The position numbers and the translations under genes were made by a program. 64,000 nt of DNA from Sphingobacterium griseoflavum. GTDB lineage: Bacteria > Bacteroidota > Bacteroidia > Sphingobacteriales > Sphingobacteriaceae. Every line of letters begins with the position of its first letter. Positions within the stretch are counted from its first letter, which is position 1. Shown in pieces: positions 54,007 to 62,317 of this stretch. The stretch is from NCBI RefSeq assembly GCF_014653155.1, contig NZ_BNAF01000003.1, positions 124,001 through 188,000 on the forward strand. The letters run 5' to 3'. The notes below the pieces were generated by a model. The model did not search any database. It saw only the letters and a list, made by a program, of their open reading frames with translations, and was not told the DNA's origin.

Positions 54007-54700
54007 TATTCTTGTTTTCAAACCACTTCATCAACCCCTCTGCTAGATAAAGGTCTTGTGGATAGGTTATCTTTATGTTTTCGTAATTGCCATTGCAGGT
54101 GTAGATCTTGTATCCAAGATTTTCAACAAGGGTCGCATCATCATGAAACCTTTTCTCGTAGGGTTGCATATAGGCATTTCTTAATAATGCATTCCTAAAG
54201 ACCTGTGGATTCTGAACCTCTTTAACCGAGGATCGATCGATGGTTTCATTTCCATCAGAATGAACTAATCTTAAGGTATTGACAGAATTGAAAATTGGCA
54301 CGCAGCATCCCTGAGCTTGAGCTATTTGATATACGCGTTGTATAACTTCATCAGAGACGAATGGACGAACAGCGTCGTGTACGCCGATTAGTTCTTTTTC
54401 CGAGCAAGAAATTGTCTCTAGGGCATTTCTAACCGAATAAAATCGTTCGGAACCACCATATGCGGTAATTATTGGCTTTAGATGAGGAAAAAAATCTGTG
54501 ATTTTATCCCAAATAACACGATGCTTTTCCGCTATCACAACTCGGATCTTGTTTGCAGAAAAATGCTTTAGATATTTCTCTATAGTACGCACAACTATGG
54601 GCTTGCCTTGTAGCTCCATAAATTGCTTGCTTAGAGCAGTACTGAAGCGACTTCCGGAACCCGCAGCTAAAATGATGATATATCCTAAATCTCTAGTCAT
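53960..54700 (-). CDS. IspD/TarI-like cytidylyltransferase
   Basis: About 246 residues from the ATG at 54700 (frame opens at 54733). Motifs of the IspD/TarI family: IILAAGSGSRFSTALSKQFMELQGKPI (CTP site, residues about 8-34), YGGSERFYSVRNAL, GVHDAVRPFVSDEVI, QNPQVFRNALL, HDDATLVENLGYK and IKITYPQDLYLAE. The enzyme joins CMP to a polyol or isoprenoid-precursor phosphate. Placement before a LicD-type transferase, away from terpene genes, favours a TarI-like (CDP-ribitol or similar) role. Its 3' end overlaps the LicD gene. Confidence 0.8.
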   Translation of the reverse strand: MTRDLGYIIILAAGSGSRFSTALSKQFMELQGKPIVVRTIEKYLKHFSANKIRVVIAEKHRVIWDKITDFFPHLKPIITAYGGSERFYSVRNALETISCSEKELIGVHDAVRPFVSDEVIQRVYQIAQAQGCCVPIFNSVNTLRLVHSDGNETIDRSSVKEVQNPQVFRNALLRNAYMQPYEKRFHDDATLVENLGYKIYTCNGNYENIKITYPQDLYLAEGLMKWFENKNNEISNIQDYKAIHVH

Positions 54701-54832
54701 TATATGATATTGATCACGATTATAAGCATTCAATTACAATTATTCTCCCTTTCTAGATAATTTAATAAACCGATAACAAAAACTTAATATTTCAATATGT
54801 AATGTTTAATATTATATTCGATAACATTGTAA

Positions 54833-57025
54833 ATGATATCTAAATTCCCGCGGGAACAGCAATTGGATCGAATGGATTGCGGTGCTACTTGTTTGAAGAT
54901 TGTAGCAAGACATTTTGGACGATTTTACTCGTTGGCATACCTTCGGAATATTTGTGGTACAACAAGAGAAGGCGTATCAATTATGAATATCATCAACGGT
55001 GCGCAGCGGATAGGTCTAAAGTCCAGAGCAGTAAAATGCTCTTTCAAACAACTACTGCAAGCCGTGCCTTATCCTTGTATCGCGCATTGGAAAGAGTCTC
55101 ATTTTGTTGTTGTATATAAAGCCACGAAGAAGTATATATATATTTCCGATCCAGCGAAAGGAAAGCTCTCGATAGATCACAAGTCTTTCATTAAAAAATG
55201 GATACAAACAGGAACAAAGAAAGGTGTGGTCATAGGTCTGGAACCGGAGATCAATTTTTTCGATATAAATTTGGAAGAGGATAGGAGGCCTCAACGATCC
55301 GTAACAAATCTTCTTAACTATTTTGCACCCTACAAAAGCAATATTATCAATCTGTTGGTTATCATGTTTCTCGTTACAGGACTGCAGGCAACATTACCAT
55401 TTCTGTCTAGATCTATTATAGATATTGGCGTAGGAACATCAGACGTTAATTTCATCAACATTATGCTTTTTGCTAATGTAGGCATTTTGCTAGCCACAAC
55501 ATTTTCTAATGCAGTACGTGATTGGATTATATTACATTTGACGAGCCGTATAAATATATCGTTAATATCAGATTATTTGATAAAACTGATGCGTCTTCCC
55601 ATAACATTTTTTGAAAATAAGATGATCGGTGATATCCTTCAAAGAGCTTCGGATCACCAAAGAATTCGGGAGTTTATAATGGGAAATTCGTTAAACCTCA
55701 TATTTTCCACGATGACATTTATTGTATTCGCTATAATTTTAGGGTCATTCAACAAAACGATTTTCTTACTGTTTCTTGCGGGAAGTCTTCTATATTTCTT
55801 TTGGGTAATCGGATTTCTTGCGATAAGACGACGCCTTGATACCAACTACTTTTCATTAATGGCTCAAGATCAAAGCTATTGGGTCGAAACAGTCTCCGGA
55901 ATGCAGGACGTAAAAATTAATAATTATGAAAATGCCAAACGTTGGAAATGGGAAAACCTACAGGCGAGATTATACAAGGTAAATCTGAAACTAACCTCAG
56001 TTACGAATTACCAAAATCAGGGTGGACAGTTTATAGAAGGACTAAAAAATGTGCTGATTACTATTTTCTGCGCAAGATCTGTTGTAAATGGCGAAATGAC
56101 TTTTGGGGTAATGATCTCTACACAGATTATCATCGGCATGTTAAATGCACCGATTCAGCAATTTATTCAGTTCATTATCTCGGCACAAACTGCTAAAATT
56201 TCACTTCTTCGCATCAATGAAATACATCAGTTGGAAAACGAAGAAACGCAAGCGTCCTTTAATGAAGTAATTTTACCGGATAATAAAGATATCTATGTCA
56301 GAGGTGTATATTACAGCTACGCTCCTAAAACACCCTATATTTTAAAAGACATCAAGCTGAAAATACCAGAGGGTAAAGTAACAGCTATCGTTGGCGATAG
56401 CGGTAGTGGAAAAAGTACGCTATTAAAAATGATCCTGCGACTTTATCAACCCAGCCAAGGAGAAATAACGCTTGGTAGCCTCAACATCAATACCTTTTCT
56501 CTACACGATTGGCGTTCTCGATGTGGAGTAGTATTACAGGATGGTAAGATTTTTAACGATACCGTTATTAATAATATTATTATGGGCGATGAAGTGGTAG
56601 ACTATGATCGTTTTAGAATGGCTGTCAGCACTGCTCATATAGATAAAGAGATAGAAGCTTTGCCAAAAGGCTATCAGACAAAAATGGGCGAGCAAGGAAG
56701 AGGCCTGAGTGGCGGTCAAAAACAACGCATTCTTATTGCACGTGCACTTTATAAAAATCCTGACTTTCTGTTTTTGGACGAGGCAACCAATTCCCTTGAT
56801 ACAATTAATGAACGGAGGATTGTCGAAGCTCTTTCACAATCATTTGTTGGCCGTACCGTAGTAGTCATCGCACATCGATTAAGTACCATAAAAAATGCAG
56901 ATCAAATAGTCGTAATGAAAGATGGGCGCATTATTGAAGTAGGCAACCATGCTACGTTAATGGAAAGAAATGGATATTACGGCGAATTGGTCAATACACA
57001 GTTGACATTTGCACTGCAAGAATAA
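54833..57025 (+). CDS. Peptidase-containing ABC transporter (PCAT, C39 family)
   Basis: A 730-residue exporter. Residues 1-130 are a C39 peptidase with the full catalytic set: Gln10 and Cys16 in QLDRMDCGATC, His90 in ESHFVVVY and Asp106 in SDPAKG. Residues about 150-450 hold six membrane helices (ABC exporter fold). The ATPase has Walker A GDSGSGKST (about 520-528), signature LSGGQKQR and Walker B FLFLDEATNSLD. PCATs cut double-glycine leaders and secrete the cargo. GG leaders are carried by the proteins encoded at 51896 and 58394, so those are the obvious substrates. It is divergent from the cytidylyltransferase gene. Confidence 0.95.
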   Translation: MISKFPREQQLDRMDCGATCLKIVARHFGRFYSLAYLRNICGTTREGVSIMNIINGAQRIGLKSRAVKCSFKQLLQAVPYPCIAHWKESHFVVVYKATKKYIYISDPAKGKLSIDHKSFIKKWIQTGTKKGVVIGLEPEINFFDINLEEDRRPQRSVTNLLNYFAPYKSNIINLLVIMFLVTGLQATLPFLSRSIIDIGVGTSDVNFINIMLFANVGILLATTFSNAVRDWIILHLTSRINISLISDYLIKLMRLPITFFENKMIGDILQRASDHQRIREFIMGNSLNLIFSTMTFIVFAIILGSFNKTIFLLFLAGSLLYFFWVIGFLAIRRRLDTNYFSLMAQDQSYWVETVSGMQDVKINNYENAKRWKWENLQARLYKVNLKLTSVTNYQNQGGQFIEGLKNVLITIFCARSVVNGEMTFGVMISTQIIIGMLNAPIQQFIQFIISAQTAKISLLRINEIHQLENEETQASFNEVILPDNKDIYVRGVYYSYAPKTPYILKDIKLKIPEGKVTAIVGDSGSGKSTLLKMILRLYQPSQGEITLGSLNINTFSLHDWRSRCGVVLQDGKIFNDTVINNIIMGDEVVDYDRFRMAVSTAHIDKEIEALPKGYQTKMGEQGRGLSGGQKQRILIARALYKNPDFLFLDEATNSLDTINERRIVEALSQSFVGRTVVVIAHRLSTIKNADQIVVMKDGRIIEVGNHATLMERNGYYGELVNTQLTFALQE

Positions 57026-57036
57026 GCAATTAAGAA

Positions 57037-58353
57037 ATGGAAGAAAAGCCGTTAAACTATAAAAGAACAGAAGAGGTTGATCATATTGTGAACCGCATGC
57101 CACAAAAGTTCGGCATACAGATCACGCTAATCGCTTTGGGTATTCTAGGTCTTCTGCTCCTTCTAGGCTTTTGTATTGCCTATCCGGACGTGCAACAGGG
57201 GAATGTTACCATTAACACGGAAGCTCCGGCTATAAAACTTTACGCTACAAGTTCGGGAAAGATAATTCTATTAAAAAAAAATATGCAGATGGTAGGCATG
57301 GGGGATGTGCTGGGGTATATCGACAATCCGGCCAACATGAATGATGTATTTCGCATTGATAGCTTGCTACAGGAGTTCGATATTAGTAAATTATCTTTGC
57401 GGGCAACAATTTCTGAATTTCCAAGAAAAGTATATTTGGGAGCGATTAATGCGAAGTATTATGCTTTCCTTGACGCCTTGATGCAATACCAAAATTATTA
57501 TGAAAATAGAATCTACGATAAGCAGATCAAGACTTATCAACGTTTGCTGAATGAGCAAGACCACTTACTTCAGAAAGTTAAAGACAAGCAAGCTGTATCC
57601 GGCGAGAATTTGGCTTTAATCGGCCGTTCTGCAAAAAGAGACTCTATACTGCTCGCAAAAAAAGTGATCAGCATAGCTGAATTCGAACGTAACAAAATGG
57701 GACAGATGAATGCTGTTTTCAGTGATGTGAATGCTAAAAATGAAGCTTCGCAAATCATGCTCGAAATTTTCAGAACACAGAATGCAGTAAACGAGTCTTT
57801 TATCAAAAAGGATGAGGTTGAAAAAACCCTATACCTCTCTTTGAGTTCATATTTCCAAGAGCTGATTGCTAGCATCAAGCAGTTTGACGAACTATTTGTG
57901 TTTCGAAGTCCACAAGCTGGAAATATTCAATACCTCAATTTTTGGAACAACAATTTGTTTGTCAAAGCGGGTGAGCCAGTTTTTTCCGTGATTCCCTCAA
58001 ACAGTAAGATTATTGCACAGGTTCTCCTCCCCAATGTTGGCGCCGGAAAAGTTCAGGAGCGTCAAAAAGTAATCATCAAATTGGATGATTATCCATACAA
58101 CGAATTTGGAGCATTGGAGGGAGATGTGCGTGATATCTCAATGGTTGCCAATACGCAGATGACGGAAAAAGGCAATATCGAATCTTATTTGATCAATGTT
58201 CAACTTCAAAAAGGATTAACCACTAATTATGGTGTTATCCTACAGTTCAAACACGAGCTTAAGGGTACTGCAGAAATCATCACCAAAGAACGACTGTTGA
58301 TTGAGCGAGTATTTGAGACCGTGAAATACATGTTGCGCGATCGGCCTGCTTGA
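57037..58353 (+). CDS. HlyD-family periplasmic adaptor of the PCAT exporter
   Basis: A 438-residue adaptor with one N-terminal membrane helix (residues about 27-50, IALGILGLLLLLGFCIA). A split lipoyl/barrel-sandwich domain (TSSGKIILLKKNMQMVGMGDVLGYIDNP at about 69-96 and AGNIQYLNFWNNNLFVKAGEPVFSVIP) flanks a long helical hairpin (about 110-285), followed by the beta-barrel domain. It bridges the PCAT to an outer-membrane TolC-like channel, which is not encoded here. The gene starts 11 nt after the PCAT stop. Confidence 0.88.
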   Translation: MEEKPLNYKRTEEVDHIVNRMPQKFGIQITLIALGILGLLLLLGFCIAYPDVQQGNVTINTEAPAIKLYATSSGKIILLKKNMQMVGMGDVLGYIDNPANMNDVFRIDSLLQEFDISKLSLRATISEFPRKVYLGAINAKYYAFLDALMQYQNYYENRIYDKQIKTYQRLLNEQDHLLQKVKDKQAVSGENLALIGRSAKRDSILLAKKVISIAEFERNKMGQMNAVFSDVNAKNEASQIMLEIFRTQNAVNESFIKKDEVEKTLYLSLSSYFQELIASIKQFDELFVFRSPQAGNIQYLNFWNNNLFVKAGEPVFSVIPSNSKIIAQVLLPNVGAGKVQERQKVIIKLDDYPYNEFGALEGDVRDISMVANTQMTEKGNIESYLINVQLQKGLTTNYGVILQFKHELKGTAEIITKERLLIERVFETVKYMLRDRPA

Positions 58354-58393
58354 CAGTTTCCTATGTAAATAATAATATGATAAATAATTTTAT

Positions 58394-59311
58394 ATGCTTA
58401 AAAATAACAAATTACGATTTTTCAATATCGCGAATGAATTTGAAGATTTGCCGCAAAACGATCTATTTCGTTATAAGGGAGGAAATAGTGACGAGCCAGT
58501 AGAGGGTGGGGAATTACCTGGGGTAGATGTTTCTCCTCCAGATGGAGAAGATCCATGGGGAGAACTTCCTGACGAAGAGTTTCCTACTAACGAAGAACCC
58601 GGCGAGGGGAGTGAATTTCCCGATGATCCCCCGAGTGAAGGCGGTGACAGTAGTAGCAATGATGGCAACGATGGAAGTGGATCAGAGAGCTCCAATAGTG
58701 GTGGACAAGACAACTCGCAACAAGATCTTGTGAAGCAAGTTTTACAAAAACTTCAATTTAGCAGTAACCTATCGGCAGAATTTAAAGAAAGGTTGACTGC
58801 CGCCTTGACTTCCATCCAAAATACTGAAATCGGGCGTAAACTTTTAGGGTTACTGTTGGGGAAAACGGGTCAAATTGACGTTTCTGACAGTGATATGAGC
58901 TCTGTACAGGGCAGTCAACTGAATATCGGTATTTTTAATGAGGAGCCTAGCGGCTTCTTAGGACACTATCCTACATTAACCCTTGGCCACGAATTGACAC
59001 ATTTGGCTCAGAATGCGGAATATGGTTCGACAAAGACGGATATATTTTACGAGCTAGAGGCTCGTCTTATAGAATATAGGCTTGCGAAAGAGTTAAATGA
59101 TCTTCCGAATTTTTTACTTAATTTCAGGGACGACTCTTATTTACAGCAATTTGTTGATTTTGCAGATGGGGTGCATAATTCGATTACGGATTTTAATAAT
59201 CTGATCGATGGCTTTAAAGACGGTACTAATGGCGGGGGAGTTTATATTGGATACGACGAAACTCATTTTGAAAATTTTGAAGAATTAATTATTGACGACC
59301 TATTAAGATAG
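58394..59311 (+). CDS. Double-glycine-leader exported protein with HExxH metallopeptidase-like domain (2)
   Basis: A 305-residue protein with the same three-part plan as the 51896 product. Residues 1-30 are a GG leader: FFNI (9-12), EDLP (17-20), Asn22, LF (24-25), KGGN (28-31), all at identical positions. Residues about 31-110 are acidic and Gly/Ser/Pro-rich (low complexity). The C-terminal part has HELTH at 199-203 and YELEARLIEYRL about 20 residues later, again giving a possible glutamate ligand. The rest of the C-terminus differs. It sits 40 nt after the HlyD-type adaptor in the exporter's unit and 11 nt before a small exported protein gene. Confidence 0.78.
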   Translation: MLKNNKLRFFNIANEFEDLPQNDLFRYKGGNSDEPVEGGELPGVDVSPPDGEDPWGELPDEEFPTNEEPGEGSEFPDDPPSEGGDSSSNDGNDGSGSESSNSGGQDNSQQDLVKQVLQKLQFSSNLSAEFKERLTAALTSIQNTEIGRKLLGLLLGKTGQIDVSDSDMSSVQGSQLNIGIFNEEPSGFLGHYPTLTLGHELTHLAQNAEYGSTKTDIFYELEARLIEYRLAKELNDLPNFLLNFRDDSYLQQFVDFADGVHNSITDFNNLIDGFKDGTNGGGVYIGYDETHFENFEELIIDDLLR

Positions 59312-59322
59312 AACAACACAAG

Positions 59323-59841
59323 ATGTCTTTTAAAAAAATTTCTCTCGTTATCATCAATTTAAGCATTTGTATTATCTGTCATGCACAGTTAAAAGTTGAT
59401 AGCTCACTAGTTTACACAAAATTTCGTCAACTGGGACCATTGTATACTGAATTGATGGATACATTAGGACACATAAAAATAGCGGACAGCTCCGCCTACA
59501 AGCCGGTAGTTTCACCAATTAAATACTTAAATGGCGAAGGGACATTTGTATTCGAAATAGATACTAGCAACAAAGTCACTAATATATTAATCACGGAATT
59601 TAAGAGCTATCAAAAGTATAACGACCGTATAGATGTCAAAGATTACATCGTATTCGTAGACAGTGGTTCGATCGGTTTTACCTTGGAGAAAGTGCACACC
59701 TATCAAATGAATCCCTCGTCTTTAGAAGTGATCGACAAGCTATTTGAACGCGCCAAAAGCTTGAATGATTTTCAGATTCTTAAAAGAAGAAAGGGCCCTA
59801 ATAGAAAGTACCTTCGAATTCAATTTGAAGATAATACATGA
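59323..59841 (+). CDS. Small exported protein; candidate immunity partner of the 58394 product
   Basis: A 172-residue protein with a signal peptide (LVIINLSICIICHAQ). The mature region is beta-rich (YLNGEGTFVFEIDTSNKVTNILITEF, IVFVDSGSIGFTLEK) with a helical tail. No family was recognised. It follows the GG-leader metallopeptidase gene by 11 nt, as the 51053 gene follows the other cargo gene by 12 nt. An exported inhibitor protecting the producer is plausible but inferred from position only. Confidence 0.6.
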   Translation: MSFKKISLVIINLSICIICHAQLKVDSSLVYTKFRQLGPLYTELMDTLGHIKIADSSAYKPVVSPIKYLNGEGTFVFEIDTSNKVTNILITEFKSYQKYNDRIDVKDYIVFVDSGSIGFTLEKVHTYQMNPSSLEVIDKLFERAKSLNDFQILKRRKGPNRKYLRIQFEDNT

Positions 59842-59851
59842 AAATGGGCAA

Positions 59852-60007
59852 TGGAATGAAAGGCGTAGTCGTCCACGGAAAGCTGTCTATCCCTTGGTTT
59901 TTCTGGATTGTATGCATTATAAAACAAGGCAGAGTGGTACAGTTAAACCTAGGTCTATGTATACCATCTTAGGTGTAGAAATGGATGGACGTAAGGATTT
60001 AATCGGC
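59852..60007 (+). pseudogene. IS256 (Mutator)-family transposase fragment
   Basis: A frame running on from upstream reads RKAVYPLVFLDCMHYKTRQ and MYTILGVEMDGRKDLIG. This matches the catalytic-core segment of IS256 transposases (RPL...YPvvFlDaihyKvRe... alGvdmeGrKdiLG), with the first catalytic Asp in FLDC. The N- and C-terminal parts are missing, so it is an inactive relic between the secretion island and module C. Confidence 0.8.
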
Positions 60008-60230
60008 CAGCGCACTATATCGCTATATAGCCTTGCAACGCTTGGCACCGGGATACCAGGGTGCCTGACTTGACTCTATACAGCAAACCATCCACCAAGT
60101 AGCTTCGCATGTATCCGCCCTGCTAAGTACATATTTTCTGAGCGACCTATCACGCAGAGGTTTGCTGGATAAGCAAAGAAAAAAAGAGTCAAGATGTTTG
60201 CGACGATAGCAAACTATCCAAAATTTAAGC
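60008..60230. other. Non-coding gap between transposase relic and module C
   Basis: No gene recognised; probably further decayed insertion-sequence DNA. No terminal inverted repeat could be identified. Confidence 0.4.
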
Positions 60231-60312
60231 ATGTTAAAAATTGTAAAATATTAAAGTCTTTTATCCAATGGCACATTATTTGGTTGTATGTTAGTATTCA
60301 TAATTTAGGTTA

Positions 60313-60364
60313 ATAATTGGTTAGTTAGTAAAAATCCTGAAGCTCCCCGCTTCAGGATTTTTTT
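60313..60364 (+). ncRNA. Short RNA unit, copy 3 of 3
   Basis: TTG 60280-60282, an 18-nt spacer, TAATTTAG 60301-60308, RNA with TTAATAATTGGTTAGTTAGT and the ATCCTGAAGC/GCTTCAGGAT hairpin with loop TCCCC, seven Ts ending at 60364. The poly-A run before the hairpin is one base shorter than in the other copies. Upstream motif ATGTTAAAAATTGTAAAATA at 60231-60250. Confidence 0.72.
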
Positions 60365-60733
60365 AATACACCCTTATGGGTATATGTGCACTTGTAGATA
60401 TTCTTCATTATGCTTACCGTTAGCTTTGGCGTTTTCGCTCTTTAACATGATCAAGAAAACCGTCATTGGTGCTTCATTATCTTGCTTTTGTTCAAAGATG
60501 AACATCTTTTTGTCCGCTATCGAACAGCTAAAATAACGCTCAAAAATTTAATCAGCTGATAATCTACCGCTTACGCTTTTTGGCAAAGCTGTTGCAATCT
60601 TATTTACAGATGGCAAGCGGCCAGTAGTTTGGTTAAGCTCATCGGTAAAATATTTCACCGATCAAAGTTCCGCATTTACCGAGAAACAGCCGCAACCCAT
60701 CTAATAGGTATTCATCAGCAGGCATCAGCGCCG

Positions 60734-60741
60734 TACTTTTG
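60734..60741 (+). promoter_or_regulatory. Candidate -7 element of the NTF2-like gene (copy C)
   Basis: TACTTTTG, conserved with 21209-21216 and at a similar distance from the start codon (about 59 nt). It keeps the AGGTATTCATCAGCAGGCAT block immediately upstream. Confidence 0.5.
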
Positions 60742-60799
60742 AGGTATCAAATAGGAAATAATAACATTAAAATATTTAAAGACATTAAAAAACACAACC

Positions 60800-61225
60800 A
60801 TGAAAAAGACATTAACAACCATCGCAGCAGCCATCATCATGATCAGCTCATTCTCTTCTTTCGCAGCAGAGAAAACCAACCCCTTAAAGAACGTGGAATC
60901 TACCAAGGTGATCAACACCTACCTGGAAGCGACAACGCTTGGCAGCATCGAACTGAATAAATTCCTTTTTGCGGATGACTTTCAGTACAGCAACAGCGCA
61001 AACAATGACACCTTTAACAAGCGCGAATACACCACGTTCTTAAAAGCGCATAAAGGCGTAAACTTTGACTGTAAGACTAGCTATGAGATCTTGGATCAAA
61101 GTGGAAAGGCTTGTATGGCAAAAGCAACGATGGTATTTGAGAAGTTTACGCGTGTGGATTACATCACGTTGAGTCAGGATCAGGATGGTTGGAAAGTGAG
61201 CAAGGTAGTGACTACTTACCCCTAA
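60800..61225 (+). CDS. Secreted NTF2/lumazine-binding-like protein, copy C
   Basis: A 141-residue protein with signal peptide (cleavage after SFAA). It differs from the 21275 product at six positions only (S35T, V50I, Q52L and three later ones). The first ~110 nt of the two genes differ at about one base, whereas the mature-part codons differ at many third positions. This could mean gene conversion of the 5' part or constraint on the mRNA. No function is known; the paired small RNA unit upstream is also conserved. Confidence 0.8.
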   Translation: MKKTLTTIAAAIIMISSFSSFAAEKTNPLKNVESTKVINTYLEATTLGSIELNKFLFADDFQYSNSANNDTFNKREYTTFLKAHKGVNFDCKTSYEILDQSGKACMAKATMVFEKFTRVDYITLSQDQDGWKVSKVVTTYP

Positions 61226-61290
61226 TAGCATCAAAATTTTTGTTTCAATACCGCCATGTCGCGAGACATTGCATTGTTTAGTTTAGTTAT

Positions 61291-61314
61291 AAAGTCTGCA
61301 GCCTTGCAGACTTT
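61291..61314 (+). terminator. Intrinsic terminator of the NTF2-like gene, copy C
   Basis: AAAGTCTGCA (61291-61300) and its complement (61305-61314) form a 10-bp stem with a GCCT loop, followed by GTTATTTTT. Homologous to 21769-21798, with an altered but still complementary stem tip. Confidence 0.8.
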
Positions 61315-61456
61315 GTTATTTTTAAGCCCTGTACTTTTCAGTGGATATGATCGCAGCGAACTTTTTATCGGAGGGAATTGCTCTTATTCGTTTGGGAAAA
61401 CAACGTATTCGTGATCGTATCTGAAGTCTGGTGTTAACGAGAATGCTAACGCACAT

Positions 61457-61699
61457 TTAGATCCCTTTAATACGAATGGGCCCTTTGATATGATCGATAT
61501 CGACAGGCTCTCCCTTTTGTGTGATCACCACTTTCCCCTGCTTCTGCAATGCAATCGCTGCTTCAACGATTTCCTGCATATGCGCACGCCAATCGGCTGG
61601 AAAAAGCTCCCTGGCGATCTCTGACGGACAGAATGTTTTTTCATCACCACGCGCCTGTGCTGTTGATAAGATACTGGCGATTATTTTATCATCCTTCAT
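61457..61699 (-). CDS. DUF3253-family small protein
   Basis: About 80 residues from the ATG at 61699 (MKDDKIIASILSTAQARG); the frame opens at 61723. The family pattern is clear: KTFCPSEIARELFPADWRAHMQEIVEAAIALQKQGKVVITQKGEPVD...KGPIRIK, a winged-helix-like fold. Function unknown. It is the last gene of a minus-strand group starting with the DUF4385 gene; the gap from the 2'-5' RNA ligase-like gene is short. Confidence 0.8.
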   Translation of the reverse strand: MKDDKIIASILSTAQARGDEKTFCPSEIARELFPADWRAHMQEIVEAAIALQKQGKVVITQKGEPVDIDHIKGPIRIKGI

Positions 61700-61756
61700 A
61701 ATAGATGAAACGCAAAGGGGCATGTGGAAGTTTTTACGAGATCGCTTTAGGTATCG

Positions 61757-62317
61757 TTACTTGGTAGATCGCGTCGTACATGAGGAGCTCACCTGTTTGC
61801 TACATGAAGAACGCTCAAATGGGAATCCCTCTTTGTATTCCCACGGGCCGCCTCTATATATCCACAGATCCACACCGATTGCCCGAGCCGTAAAGGGCGT
61901 GAAGCTTTCACTAAGCTCATGTAATAATGCTCTTGAGGCAGCGGGCGTGACCTTATTCTGTACCGTAATATGCGGCATAAATCGCTGTTTATCCTGTGGA
62001 ATCAGATCCTTGGCAAACGCATTACCTAACTTCTGGTGGAGCTGCTGTAAAATACCACTCTCGATTTGGAAAGCGACTCCGGCTCCCAGATGCCGAAGAC
62101 CGGTAACCTGCATGTCGAAAGGTTCTTGGATGATCTCACCTAACACGGTAAAAGTGTGCGTGCTGTCCGGCAATTTGTGAAATAATGTTAGATGGGCTTT
62201 TAAATAGTTCCGCTCGACTGGAAAGTGCTTTTTACGAAGCGCATCAAAAAAGGCTTGGCTCTCCTCATCTAGTCGAAGCGTCAATATATAGGTTATGCTG
62301 TCTTGCTTCTCTTGCAT
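61757..62317 (-). CDS. 2'-5' RNA ligase-like (2H phosphoesterase) protein
   Basis: About 186 residues from the ATG at 62317 ([20 protein letters not shown]); 62329 is an alternative start. Both HxTx motifs of the 2H superfamily are present: HLTLFH at about residues 45-50 and HITVQN at about 121-126. This fold hydrolyses cyclic phosphodiesters or joins 2',5' RNA ends; the substrate is unknown. Its 5' end overlaps the DUF2256 gene by about 25 nt. Confidence 0.85.
   Translation of the reverse strand: MQEKQDSITYILTLRLDEESQAFFDALRKKHFPVERNYLKAHLTLFHKLPDSTHTFTVLGEIIQEPFDMQVTGLRHLGAGVAFQIESGILQQLHQKLGNAFAKDLIPQDKQRFMPHITVQNKVTPAASRALLHELSESFTPFTARAIGVDLWIYRGGPWEYKEGFPFERSSCSKQVSSSCTTRSTK

Larger units (their letters stand above)
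60231..61330 (+). repeat. Duplicated 1-kb module, copy C
   Basis: Counterpart of 20801-21810 in the same orientation and order: short RNA unit, spacer, promoter, NTF2-like gene, terminator, TTTTTAAGCCCTGT end. Identity is highest from about 110 nt before to about 110 nt after the ATG. The spacer is about 90 nt longer than in copy A. Confidence 0.85.

Noticed and set aside
53960-54700. Housekeeping ispD of isoprenoid synthesis
   Set aside because: Family motifs fit, but the operon context (LicD, GG-leader cargo) argues for a specialised CDP-polyol role; not excluded without the rest of the genome.
59765-60073. 102-residue complete + strand gene
   Set aside because: Its first part overlaps the exported-protein gene and the remainder is an IS256 transposase fragment.
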